Assembly (NCBI GenBank): GCA_004552515.1 | Contig: SFOF01000031.1 | Span: 1 to 22,863 of the forward strand | Length of the DNA stretch: 22,863 nucleotides | Source of the DNA: Clostridiales bacterium | GTDB taxonomy: Bacteria > Bacillota > Clostridia > Christensenellales > Aristaeellaceae | Reading direction: 5' to 3' | Shown: piece by piece, positions 7,671 through 15,098 of the stretch | Numbering within the stretch: the stretch's first letter is position 1 | How the letters are laid out: every line of letters begins with the position of its first letter | The notes under the pieces: generated by a model | What the model was told of the DNA's origin: nothing | Database searches by the model: none | What the model saw: the letters and a program-made list of their open reading frames with translations, nothing else | Position numbers and translations under genes: made by a program

Positions 7671-8618
7671 ATGAAACGTCAAGCTGCCTTTATCGACTCC
7701 AGGAAGCTGCTGAAGGGCGCCCTTCACTGCCACACCACCCGCTCGGACGGCAGGGGAACGCCCGAGGAGGTGCTCAGGAAGCACGCCGAGCACGGCTATG
7801 ATTTCGTCGCGCTGACCGATCACCGCTATTATAACTTCGCCAATTACGGCGACGCGCCGCTGACCATCATCCCCGGCATGGAGATGGACGGCAATATGCC
7901 CGGCGCGGGCTGGCCGTACGTCCACTGCCACCATATCGTCAGCATCGGCCCGGAAAAGGCGCAGGGCAACGGCTTCGAGCAGGATCAGCGCTTCGAGAGC
8001 CTGCGCCTGAGCAAACCCGAGGACACGCAGGCGCTGCTGGACAAGCTGCACGCCGCAAACAACCTGACCATCTACTGCCATCCCGAGTGGAGCGGCACGC
8101 CCGTGCGCGAATACGAGATGCTCGAGGGCAACTTCGCCATGGAGCTGTGGAACAGCGGCTGCGCGGTCGAGGACGGCGTGGACGTGGACAACGGCCACGA
8201 CTGGGACGAGCTGCTCGCGCAGGGCAAGGTGATCTACGGCGTGGCGACCGATGACGGCCACGCGATGAGCCAGCACTGCCTGGGCTGGGTGCGCGTGAAC
8301 GCCGAGAACAATGTCTCCGCGATACTGGACGCGCTCAAAAACGGCGCGTTTTACGCCTCCTGCGGCCCGGAAATCTATGATTTCTACGTTGAGAACGGCG
8401 TGGCGCACGTCAAGTGTTCTCCCGCAGCCGTGGTGCAGTTCCGCCATCTAAACGTGCCCTACCGCATGACCAAGCCCGCAGAGGGCGAAACCGCCGTCAC
8501 CGAGGCCGAGATCAAGGTCAACATGAACACCGGCTATATCCGCGCCGTCGTGACGGATGCCGAGGGCCGCCGCGCCTGGACGAACCCCATATTCCTCGAC
8601 GCGGACGCTGAAAACTGA
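7671..8618 (+). CDS. PHP-domain metal-dependent hydrolase
   Basis: A 315-residue protein of the PHP (polymerase and histidinol phosphatase) superfamily, enzymes that hydrolyse phosphoesters with a cluster of two or three metal ions. Candidate ligands are all in place: His19 and His21 (LHCHTTRSD) with Asp26, Asp50-His51 (LTDH), Glu71 (PGMEMD), His88, His137 (YCHPEW) and Asp194/His197 (ATDDGH). The last ~90 residues form a beta-rich extension (ASCGPEIYDFYVENG) seen in the CehA/PHP subgroup. No signal peptide. GAGGAGG at 7654-7660 sits 10 bases before ATG 7671. The 155 bases after the oxidoreductase contain no clear promoter or U-tract terminator, only a weak hairpin (7520-7540), so the two genes may share a transcript. 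The substrate cannot be told from sequence. Confidence 0.85.
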   Translation: MKRQAAFIDSRKLLKGALHCHTTRSDGRGTPEEVLRKHAEHGYDFVALTDHRYYNFANYGDAPLTIIPGMEMDGNMPGAGWPYVHCHHIVSIGPEKAQGNGFEQDQRFESLRLSKPEDTQALLDKLHAANNLTIYCHPEWSGTPVREYEMLEGNFAMELWNSGCAVEDGVDVDNGHDWDELLAQGKVIYGVATDDGHAMSQHCLGWVRVNAENNVSAILDALKNGAFYASCGPEIYDFYVENGVAHVKCSPAAVVQFRHLNVPYRMTKPAEGETAVTEAEIKVNMNTGYIRAVVTDAEGRRAWTNPIFLDADAEN

Positions 8619-8630
8619 TCGATGCGCTTT

Positions 8631-8667
8631 GCACGGAGCCTTTTCGCGTGAGAAGGCTCCGTGTTTT
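8631..8667 (+). terminator. Intrinsic terminator after the PHP gene
   Basis: An 11-pair stem (CACGGAGCCTT at 8632-8642 with AAGGCTCCGTG at 8653-8663) is followed by TTTT. Confidence 0.9.
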
Positions 8668-8750
8668 GAGTTAACACAAACATAACACCACAATCTGTAA
8701 CGCCGGCCGCTCTTTTCGCAACTTACAGGCGTGAGACGGCGGAGGGAGGG

Positions 8751-9248
8751 ATGGCCGTGCGCGGCGATGTGGAGACGCTCTACCGGCAGCGCGCGCTGGC
8801 GGTGTACAAATATCTGCTCTGCCTGACGCATGATCAGGCGCTGGCGGAGGATCTGACCGTGGATACGTTCGAGAGGGCGCTGAGCGGCTTCGAGCGCTTT
8901 CGCGGCGACTGCACGCCGACGGCCTGGCTGTGCGCCATCGCCAAACGGCTGTGGTATGGCGAGCTGCGGCGCAAGAGACAGGCGCTGCCCCTGTCGGAGG
9001 ATGACCGGCTGGTGAGCGAGGAGGATATTGAGCGCGAATATGTCCGGCGCGAGGACAAAATGGCGCTCTATCGGGCGCTGCGCACGCTGGACGTGGAGAC
9101 GCGCGAAGTGTTCTATCTGCGCCTGAGCGGCGACATGACGTTTGAGGAGATCGGCGATATCATCGGCCGGAGCGCCGTGTGGGCGCGGGTGGCCTATTAT
9201 CGCGGCAAGGAAAAGCTGAAGGAGAGGATGCGGCGTGATGACGAATGA
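8751..9248 (+). CDS. ECF-family RNA polymerase sigma factor
   Basis: A 165-residue extracytoplasmic-function sigma factor. Region 2 spans about 6-77 (AEDLTVDTFERAL is the core-binding and -10 recognition helix; RGDCTPTAWLCAIAKRLW follows) and region 4 about 104-158, with the -35-reading helix-turn-helix FEEIGDIIGRSAVWARV and the closing YYRGKEKLKERM. There is no region 1 or 3, as expected. GGAGG at 8741-8745 precedes ATG 8751. The downstream gene overlaps and encodes a zinc-finger anti-sigma factor, so activity is presumably held off until a signal at the membrane. No good housekeeping promoter is visible in 8668-8740; TGTAAC at 8696-8701 could be part of an ECF-type, self-regulated promoter, but no convincing -10 partner was found. 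Confidence 0.93.
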   Translation: MAVRGDVETLYRQRALAVYKYLLCLTHDQALAEDLTVDTFERALSGFERFRGDCTPTAWLCAIAKRLWYGELRRKRQALPLSEDDRLVSEEDIEREYVRREDKMALYRALRTLDVETREVFYLRLSGDMTFEEIGDIIGRSAVWARVAYYRGKEKLKERMRRDDE

Positions 9249-9978
9249 GATGAAATGCAGCCTGACGCACGATCTGCTGCCCGCCTACATCGAGGGGCTG
9301 ACCGGCGAGGGGAGCAACGCCTTTATTGCGGCGCATCTGGTCGAGTGTGAAAAGTGCCGCGCGGCCTATCGCGTGATGGCCGAGCAGCGCAAGGGCGCGA
9401 AGAACGATTACGGTGCTATGCTCTATCGCCTGATCAGGCGGCGCAGACGGCGGCGGATCGTCGCGGCGGCGATTATCGGGCTGATCGTGCTGGCGTTGCT
9501 GGCCGTGTGCCTTGCGCCGTGGCCGACGCGCGTCCGCGGGTCGTTCGAGGCGCTGGAATGGCGGCTGGGCGATCCGGACGTTCAGACGCGACGCACAGTG
9601 ACGATCGACGGCGTGTATCTCAATTATCTGTTCAAGGCGGACGGCTTTGCCGGAACGTTCAAAATCGAAGGCCATCCCGAGACGGCGCTTGAGAAAACAT
9701 ACTGGGATGCCGACGATGAAGCCCTGTTCCAGATGACTTATTTTGATCCGCAGGACGGACTGCTCAGAACGTTCGGCATCCTGATGATCGATCCGCGCGG
9801 GCCGGAGTTTTCCGTGCTGATCATGGAGGACGACGGCGAGGGGCGCGGCTGGGACGGCGGCGACGGGCTTGTCGTCAGCTGGCCCGCGGAGGATCGCGCG
9901 CAGGCGCTGGAGGGCTTCAAGGCGCTGGCCCAAAGGTGCAGCCCGCATTGGCTGGGCGAGGGCAAGCTGGCCGAATAG
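9238..9978 (+). CDS. Membrane-bound zinc-finger anti-sigma factor
   Basis: A 246-residue single-pass membrane protein that should bind and hold the adjacent ECF sigma factor. The N-terminus has the zinc anti-sigma signature His33-x3-Cys37-x2-Cys40 with Cys7 as a fourth ligand. A run of seven arginines (67-73) precedes one membrane helix (about 74-92), which places the N-terminus inside by the positive-inside rule and about 150 residues outside. The outer domain is unlike anything I can name. The gene overlaps the sigma gene by 11 bases. Start: ATG 9238 is chosen, AAGGAGAGG at 9219-9227; GTG 9235 directly before it and ATG 9250 are alternatives. A terminator follows 18 bases after the stop, so sigma and anti-sigma form a two-gene unit. 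Confidence 0.88.
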   Translation: MTNEMKCSLTHDLLPAYIEGLTGEGSNAFIAAHLVECEKCRAAYRVMAEQRKGAKNDYGAMLYRLIRRRRRRRIVAAAIIGLIVLALLAVCLAPWPTRVRGSFEALEWRLGDPDVQTRRTVTIDGVYLNYLFKADGFAGTFKIEGHPETALEKTYWDADDEALFQMTYFDPQDGLLRTFGILMIDPRGPEFSVLIMEDDGEGRGWDGGDGLVVSWPAEDRAQALEGFKALAQRCSPHWLGEGKLAE

Positions 9979-9996
9979 CGTGCAGCTACAGTCAAG

Positions 9997-10032
9997 CGGA
10001 CTGTTCCGGGGTATATCGGGGCGGTTCGTTTT
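9997..10032 (+). terminator. Terminator of the sigma/anti-sigma unit (hairpin copy A)
   Basis: A 12-pair stem (CGGACTGTTCCG at 9997-10008 with CGGGGCGGTTCG at 10017-10028, several G-U pairs) around an 8-base loop is followed by TTTTC. It is related to the hairpin at 10162-10193. Confidence 0.75.
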
Positions 10033-10161
10033 CATTTCAGCGCATGAGGGCGCGCCGTCGGCAGGGCGTTGGTTTTGGAAAGGCTCGGGCGACAGGACGC
10101 GCGGAGTGGAATTTTCTGTGATTCCAAGCTGAAAGTGCGAAGAAAAGGGCATACGTCAAAA

Positions 10162-10193
10162 CGGACTGCTCCAAGTCATACCGGGGCAGTCCG
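10162..10193 (+). repeat. Second copy of the 9997-10028 hairpin (copy B)
   Basis: A 32-base element with 24 of 32 positions identical to 9997-10028. It forms an 11-pair stem (CGGACTGCTCC with GGGGCAGTCCG) around a 10-base loop, followed only by CTTTCG. Of eight differences seven are transitions, and those in the stem keep pairing (G-U against G-C or A-U). Similarity seems to continue past the hairpin (GGCGCGCCG at both copies). It could be a duplicated terminator or a small dispersed repeat. Confidence 0.65.
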
Positions 10194-10440
10194 CTTTCGT
10201 ATGGCGCGCCGAACGGGCAGGCTTGCGCGGATGCGGACGGCTGCGATGGCCTTCTCAGCCGAGGCGCTTGCGCCGAAAGGATAAGCGGCGTTTTTTCGCT
10301 GTCGTACTCGCCTGTTTGTGGCGCGGACATTAAAAATGCAGGGCTAATTTCTAAAACATATTGATAGAATATGCGGCGCAGAGCCGAGATCAGGGCGGCG
10401 CTTTAACTGACGGCGCCGCGAGGGAAGTGAATGAGACAAT
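10194..10440. other. Gene-free stretch upstream of the TauE-like pseudogene
   Basis: No gene seen. It contains a perfect 6-base inverted repeat CATATT-GATAG-AATATG at 10357-10373, which may be an operator of the downstream gene, and a 7-pair hairpin (10395-10401 with 10413-10419). TAGAAT at 10365-10370 could be a -10 box but has no acceptable -35 partner at normal spacing. The stretch 10033-10161 between the two related hairpins is likewise without a supported gene. Confidence 0.45.
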
Positions 10441-11093
10441 GAAAAAGTCAACGATCCTTTGGGGCGCGGCGCTCGTGACGGCGGCGCGCTGACGGTCGGA
10501 CTGCTCAACGGCCTGATGCCCTGCGGCCCGCTCCAGAGTATGCAGCTGGCGGCGCTGGCCAGTCTCAGCCCGATAAAAGGCGCGCTGTCGATGCTGTTCT
10601 TCAGCCTGGGCACGACGCGCTGATGCTGGGGCTTGGCTCGCTCACGGCGGCGCTGGGGCGGCGGTTTAACCGCGCCGTACTGCGCGCGGGGGCCGTGCTG
10701 GTGGCCGTGATGGGGCTGGCGATGCTCTCTCAGGGCGCGGCGCTGGCCGGCTGGAGTCTGCCGGCTGCGCCCGCGCAGAGCGGCGATCTGGCAGCGCGGA
10801 CGGAGAGCGGCGTGCAGACGGTCTACAGCACGCTCGAGCCGAACCGCTATCCCGACATCACGGTGACGGCGGGCGAGCCGGTGCGCTGGGTGATCGACGC
10901 GCCGGACGGCTCGATCAACGGCTGCAACAACCGTATTTTCATTCCCGCGCTCGATCTGGAATACGCCTTCCAGCCGGGCGAGAACGTCATTGAGTTTACG
11001 CCCGGCGAGACGGGCACGATCTCCTATACCTGCTGGATGGGCATGATTCGCGGCACGATCACCGTGACCGACGGCGATGGAAACGCCGCGTGA
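10441..11093 (+). pseudogene. Decayed TauE/SafE-family membrane protein with C-terminal cupredoxin domain
   Basis: Three pieces in different frames together match the known clostridial TauE/SafE (DsbD_2-like) transporter fused to a cupredoxin domain. ATG 10441 begins a short membrane-type start (MKKSTILWGAALVTAA) and hits TGA at 10492. In the next frame follow LTVGLLNGLMPCGPLQSMQ and GALSMLFFSLGTT, the conserved Cys-containing helix of the second membrane half, until TGA at 10621, where one base seems lost from a proline codon. From ATG 10623 the frame stays open for 156 residues: LMLGLGSL, a helix, then the cupredoxin (INGCNNR and SYTCWMGMIRG as metal-site candidates). The first membrane half of the usual protein is missing, so this is more than a sequencing slip. 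The intact family is thought to handle metals or sulfur compounds; here the transport part should be dead. Confidence 0.75.
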
Positions 11094-11201
11094 ACACCTT
11101 TCAAGCGGGGGGCGCGCGGCCCTAGGGGCTTTCGATGTCTGTGCGCGCCCGCCTGAGCTTTTCAGCATTTCGGCTGAACGGCGCGGGTTTCGCTCGGCGC
11201 G

Positions 11202-11239
11202 CAAAAATCCCCGACGCATGACACGCCGGGGATTTTTTG
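11202..11239. terminator. Bidirectional terminator between the pseudogene and the sugar operon
   Basis: AAAAATCCCCG at 11203-11213 pairs with CGGGGATTTTTT at 11227-11238. The arms carry T-runs on both strands, so it can end transcripts arriving from either side, including the four-gene operon on the - strand. Confidence 0.88.
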
Positions 11240-11254
11240 TACGCGCTTTGAAAA

Positions 11255-12577
11255 TTACAGCTTGAACTGCGGCAGATAGGGCTTGCTGAAGGCGAACAGC
11301 TCGTCCACCATCTTGCGGATCTCGCGCAGATCGAGCACGGCGGAGGTGATCGGGTCGTAGCAGATGGCCTGATAGATCAGATCGCGGTCGCCGGTGAAGT
11401 GCGCCTTGACGGCCATTTCCTCGATCTGGCTGGACAGGCACATGAGCGGCAGCACGCAGTCCGGAATCGCGCCGACATGCATGGGCTGCAATCCGTCCTG
11501 GCTGGCCAGCACGGGCACCTCGACGCACGCGCCTACCGGCAGATTGTCGATCAGGCCGTAATTGCGCACGTTGCCGTTGAACTTGAACATCTCGTGATCG
11601 CCGAAGATGGCGTTGAATATGCTGGAGGCGTACTCCTGGCCGCGCTTGAGATCGACCGGCTCGGTGAGCGCCTTGCGGCGGGTTTCCTCGTAATCGGTGA
11701 CGCGCTTTTCGCGGCACTCGATGGTGAAGTTGGTGCGGCCGGTGTTCCAGCTGGTGCCGCGATAGCAGTATTTCTGCAGCGTGTCTTCGCGCTTGCGGAA
11801 CCACGGCGAATACTCGGAGAAGTGGCCGCTCGACTCGGTGACGTAATAGCCCATGGCCAGGAACATCTCGTTGCGCACGATGTCCTCGTCATAGACGGCC
11901 TGATTTTCGAGCGTGATTTTGCGCAGCGCCGGATAGAGATCCTCGCCGTTGTGCTCGAGCTTGAGATAGAAGGCCAGATGGTTGATGCCCGCGCACAGAT
12001 AGCTGATTTCATCCTTGGGGATGTTCAGTATACTGGCGAACTTGGCGATGCCGCCCTGCACGCTGTGGCACAGGCCGGTGGTCGTGATCTCGGGCGCGGC
12101 CTCCTGAATGGCGCGGCAGAGCATGGCCATGGGGTTCGAGTAGTTCAGGAACACGGCGTTCGGGCAGTATTTCTTAATGTCGTCCACGATGCCCATCAGC
12201 ACGGGCGCGGTGCGCAGGAAGCGGAATATGCCGGCGGGGTTGCGGGTGTCGCCCACGTTGATCTTCACGCCGTACTTTTCGCAGATGTACAGATCGTTCT
12301 TGAACACCTCGAGCGGCTGCGCCATCAGCATACTCACCACGCCGTCAGCGCCCTCCATGACCTCGGTGCGGTCGGTGGTGGCGATCAGCTTCGCCGGATA
12401 ATGGCCGGCGTCGATGATGCGCTGAACGTCCACGCGGGCGTCCTCCAGCGCGCGCTTGTCGATGTCCACCAGCGCGATCGTCGCGTCGGCAAACGCCGGG
12501 AAGGACAGTATGTCGCGGGCCAGTGCGCGGGAGAAGTTCGGGCTGCCCGCGCCGATGAATACGAATTTCTTGCTCAT
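11255..12577 (-). CDS. melA: GH4 alpha-galactosidase (MelA type), NAD- and Mn-dependent
   Basis: A 440-residue glycoside hydrolase of family 4, which opens alpha-galactosides such as melibiose by an NAD-assisted oxidation-elimination route and needs Mn2+. Signatures: NAD-binding FIGAGS at 7-12, VGDTRNPAG with Asp110, LNYSNPMAM with Asn148, and the metal ligands Cys170-His171 in GLCHSVQGG and His200 in CAGINHLAFYL. FNGNVRNYGLIDNLPVGACVEVPV matches MelA closely, and the length is close to E. coli MelA (about 450), so alpha-galactosidase is preferred over the alpha-glucosidase or galacturonidase members; exact specificity is inferred. AAGGAGG (12586-12592 on the - strand) lies 8 bases before ATG. 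It is the last gene of a four-gene - strand operon and stops close to a strong terminator. Confidence 0.9.
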   Translation of the reverse strand: MSKKFVFIGAGSPNFSRALARDILSFPAFADATIALVDIDKRALEDARVDVQRIIDAGHYPAKLIATTDRTEVMEGADGVVSMLMAQPLEVFKNDLYICEKYGVKINVGDTRNPAGIFRFLRTAPVLMGIVDDIKKYCPNAVFLNYSNPMAMLCRAIQEAAPEITTTGLCHSVQGGIAKFASILNIPKDEISYLCAGINHLAFYLKLEHNGEDLYPALRKITLENQAVYDEDIVRNEMFLAMGYYVTESSGHFSEYSPWFRKREDTLQKYCYRGTSWNTGRTNFTIECREKRVTDYEETRRKALTEPVDLKRGQEYASSIFNAIFGDHEMFKFNGNVRNYGLIDNLPVGACVEVPVLASQDGLQPMHVGAIPDCVLPLMCLSSQIEEMAVKAHFTGDRDLIYQAICYDPITSAVLDLREIRKMVDELFAFSKPYLPQFKL

Positions 12578-12666
12578 GGGAAAATCCTCCTTATCACATA
12601 TATGCTATTGAAAAATGTAACACAAAAACACGTCCTGCGGCTCGTCCCATTAAGGCGGGCGCGCGG

Positions 12667-13338
12667 TCAGTATTTCAGTTCGTAGTTCAGGCCATGGATG
12701 CCGGGATACACACCCTGCCCGGTCAACTCGCGGCAGTCCTCATGGCAGACGATCCACTTGTTGGCGGCGAAGAGCAGCCGATCCTCGCCCTCGGCGGCGG
12801 GCTTCTCGGTCAGGTCGGTGTTGGTGCCCCTGGGCAGGCCGACCACGCTGATGAAGCCCTCGTCGCTCACCTGACAGGGGCAGTAGTGCAGCGAGGTGGC
12901 GTACACCTCGACCGTGTCGCCCTCCTCCAGCAGGAACGCCTCGACCCTGCCGGAATCGTAATCATAGCCATTCATATCGCGCATATCGCCCAGCATGAGC
13001 ACCAGCGGCGTGACGGCCACGTTGATCTCGGAGCTGCGGTGGTATTCCAGCGCGTTGAAGAGCGAATTGTAGCCGTAGCAGACGCCGGTCTGCGCGGGAG
13101 TCTGGCCGAAGAAGCGGCGGGTCATGAGCAAATCGTCCGCCGTGCCGGTCAGCGCGTCGAGCGCGGGGAAATAGACCGAGCCGGACTTGGGCATGGTCAG
13201 CGCCTCGCGGCAGGCCTTGCAGAGGGCGGCGCTGTCGTAGTCCTCGATCAGGCGGCCGTACTTTTTGAAGGCCGCGTCGCGGACGGAATAGAGCTTCAAT
13301 TCGGGATTGAGATTTTGGAGCCTTTCAAGAAGGGTCAT
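12667..13338 (-). CDS. DUF4867 family protein, cupin-like, in a galactoside operon
   Basis: A 223-residue soluble protein that I recognise as the DUF4867 family, found in sugar (galactose/tagatose-type) clusters of Firmicutes; its reaction is not established to my knowledge. The layout suggests a beta-barrel of cupin type: EYHRSSEINVAV with His100 and Glu104 resembles the first cupin motif, and FLLEEGDTVEVYATSLHYCPC with His151 the second, so a metal-binding pocket is plausible. It has a helical N-terminal ~60 residues. Cysteines at 153, 155, 198 and 202 are noticeable. It lies between the GH-A glycosidase gene (57 bases upstream) and melA (89 bases downstream), so it is probably co-transcribed and may act as a sugar isomerase or accessory protein in the same pathway. 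The cupin assignment is my inference. Confidence 0.8.
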   Translation of the reverse strand: MTLLERLQNLNPELKLYSVRDAAFKKYGRLIEDYDSAALCKACREALTMPKSGSVYFPALDALTGTADDLLMTRRFFGQTPAQTGVCYGYNSLFNALEYHRSSEINVAVTPLVLMLGDMRDMNGYDYDSGRVEAFLLEEGDTVEVYATSLHYCPCQVSDEGFISVVGLPRGTNTDLTEKPAAEGEDRLLFAANKWIVCHEDCRELTGQGVYPGIHGLNYELKY

Positions 13339-13394
13339 GGGCGGTTGTCCTCTTTTCTTGAAGTCGGTTTGGAATTGTTGGAATATTGCAATCG

Positions 13395-15074
13395 TCAGCG
13401 GCGTTTGCCGACGGAAAGCACCTTGTAGAATGCGCCGGGCACGGTGCGGATGGCCGCGTCGTCCAGATAGCGCGCGTTCAGCTCGAGCGTCTCGGCGATG
13501 GTCGAGGCGATCTGATGCGTGCGGTCAGGCGTGAAATCGGGCGTTTCGCCGCGATAGACGCGGTAATAGCCGTGCTGATCGTCATGGACAGCGTCCCATT
13601 TGAGCACGCCGTCCTCGAGACGCACGTTTTCGGCGGGCACGTCCTCGCGGCATACATAGTCGGTGGTGAACACGGTCAGCGAGAGCGGCTTTACGGCGTA
13701 GGCAAAGCGGCCGCTTTCGTGACCAAGCGTGCAGGACGGCTCCTGCAAATCGCCAAATTCGTTCACCGGCGGATGCGCGGCTTCAAACTCATAAACGCGC
13801 AGCGGCGGCTGCTTCTCGATGTGCCTGAGCCGGAGATCGATCGCGATTTCCCGCGCGTCCTCATGGCGATTGATGACGAACACGCTCAGCGTGCCGTCCT
13901 TATTGAGCAGAGCGAGCGTGCGCAGCAGCGGATCGTCGTTTTGAATATCCAGCACCTTGCTGTTGCGGCGGGCGTAGCGGGCGAGCAGCCCCAGACACCA
14001 GTAGCTCTCGCGCACGGAATAATCGCCGTCGTCCTCCCATTTGATCAGGCCGCACTTGTTGTATTTCGTGTCCTGCGTCTGGGAAATGAAGCGTTCGCAC
14101 TCGCCCCATTTGCGCGCGTATTCGTCGTGCTCTGCGTAGTGGCAGACGTAGGGGTCGGGATAATCGCAGAACGTCCAGATGGAGATGGCGAACACGCCGG
14201 CGTTGATCGCGGCCAGCGCAGCCTCGGCGTACATGATCGCGCCCAGCGGGCCGTCGCCGTGATAGTTGAAGGCGTTTACGTCCTTGATCACGCCGGGCAG
14301 ATGGACGAAATCGTCCATGCGCAGCTGACCGTCCTCCTCGCGCATATGGCGCACGCCCAGCTCGCCGAGGATCAGCCGCTTGCCGTCGCAGCGGATGGCC
14401 TTCATGACGTATTCGCGGCAGAGATCGAAGAACCAGGGATACATATCAATGTCGCCGGGCAGAAAGCGCGTCATGTACATATGCAGGCAGAAGTCCTCGG
14501 TGACGCGCTTCATGTGCTGGACGGCGTAGTCCATCGTGGGCCAGTTGGATTCGCCCGACGCGTCGGTGGCCAGCAGCCCTATGTTCAGGTCGTGCCGGTC
14601 GAAGGCCTCGTAGAGGTATTCGTGGTATTTCTGGAACAGCGGCAGATCGGCGGCAAGGCCGTTGTTGTCGTTCATGGACAGCTCGTTGGAGAAGCAGTAA
14701 TAGCGGATCTGGCGGACGTTCCGCTCCTTGATGAGATATTCCAGATTGCGCGCGACGTTCTCGGCGTATTCGCGGCGGGCTTCGTCGCTGAAGTGGAGCT
14801 GTCCCTTGGCGCAGGCGAGGTAGATGGGCGTGTCGGTGACCTTCTGCATTCGCTCGTAATAGTCGGCGAACGTGTCCATGCTCTCCTTCGTCCAGTTGGC
14901 ATAGCCGCCGAACGTGCGCATGAAGCCGGGCGACAGCTCGCGATAGCATTTGCCGATCTTCTGATCGAACTGCTCCTTTTCGCACAGGCGGTAGAACAGC
15001 GCCTCGCTGTTGTGGAAGCCCAGCCCGCCGAAAAGCGTCGGGAAGTCAGGGCGCGTGACGGTCAGCGTCGTCAT
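13395..15074 (-). CDS. Clan GH-A glycoside hydrolase with C-terminal beta domains
   Basis: A 559-residue retaining glycosidase. The TIM barrel fills about 1-350. SNE with Glu131 at the end of strand 4 is the expected acid/base of clan GH-A, and LILGELG with Glu238 the nucleophile on strand 7; HMYMTRF around 198-204 fits the strand before it. A beta-sandwich follows (about 380-470, LLNKDGTLSVFVINRH), then a fibronectin III-like tail (VLKWDAV, YYRVYRGETPDF, FYKVLSVGK). It resembles GH39/GH30-like members but the family cannot be fixed by eye. There is no signal peptide, so the substrate must be imported. GAGGA lies about 8 bases before ATG 15074. The epimerase gene ends 24 bases upstream, so it is the second gene of the operon. 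Catalytic residues are all present. Confidence 0.82.
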   Translation of the reverse strand: MTTLTVTRPDFPTLFGGLGFHNSEALFYRLCEKEQFDQKIGKCYRELSPGFMRTFGGYANWTKESMDTFADYYERMQKVTDTPIYLACAKGQLHFSDEARREYAENVARNLEYLIKERNVRQIRYYCFSNELSMNDNNGLAADLPLFQKYHEYLYEAFDRHDLNIGLLATDASGESNWPTMDYAVQHMKRVTEDFCLHMYMTRFLPGDIDMYPWFFDLCREYVMKAIRCDGKRLILGELGVRHMREEDGQLRMDDFVHLPGVIKDVNAFNYHGDGPLGAIMYAEAALAAINAGVFAISIWTFCDYPDPYVCHYAEHDEYARKWGECERFISQTQDTKYNKCGLIKWEDDGDYSVRESYWCLGLLARYARRNSKVLDIQNDDPLLRTLALLNKDGTLSVFVINRHEDAREIAIDLRLRHIEKQPPLRVYEFEAAHPPVNEFGDLQEPSCTLGHESGRFAYAVKPLSLTVFTTDYVCREDVPAENVRLEDGVLKWDAVHDDQHGYYRVYRGETPDFTPDRTHQIASTIAETLELNARYLDDAAIRTVPGAFYKVLSVGKRR

Positions 15075-15098
15075 GGCGGTTTCCTCACTTTACTCGCT

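Noticed and set aside
9979..10440. A CRISPR array or phage attachment site in the 460-base gap
   Set aside because: Only two related hairpins, 165 bases apart and diverged, with no regular spacers and no integrase or Cas gene nearby.
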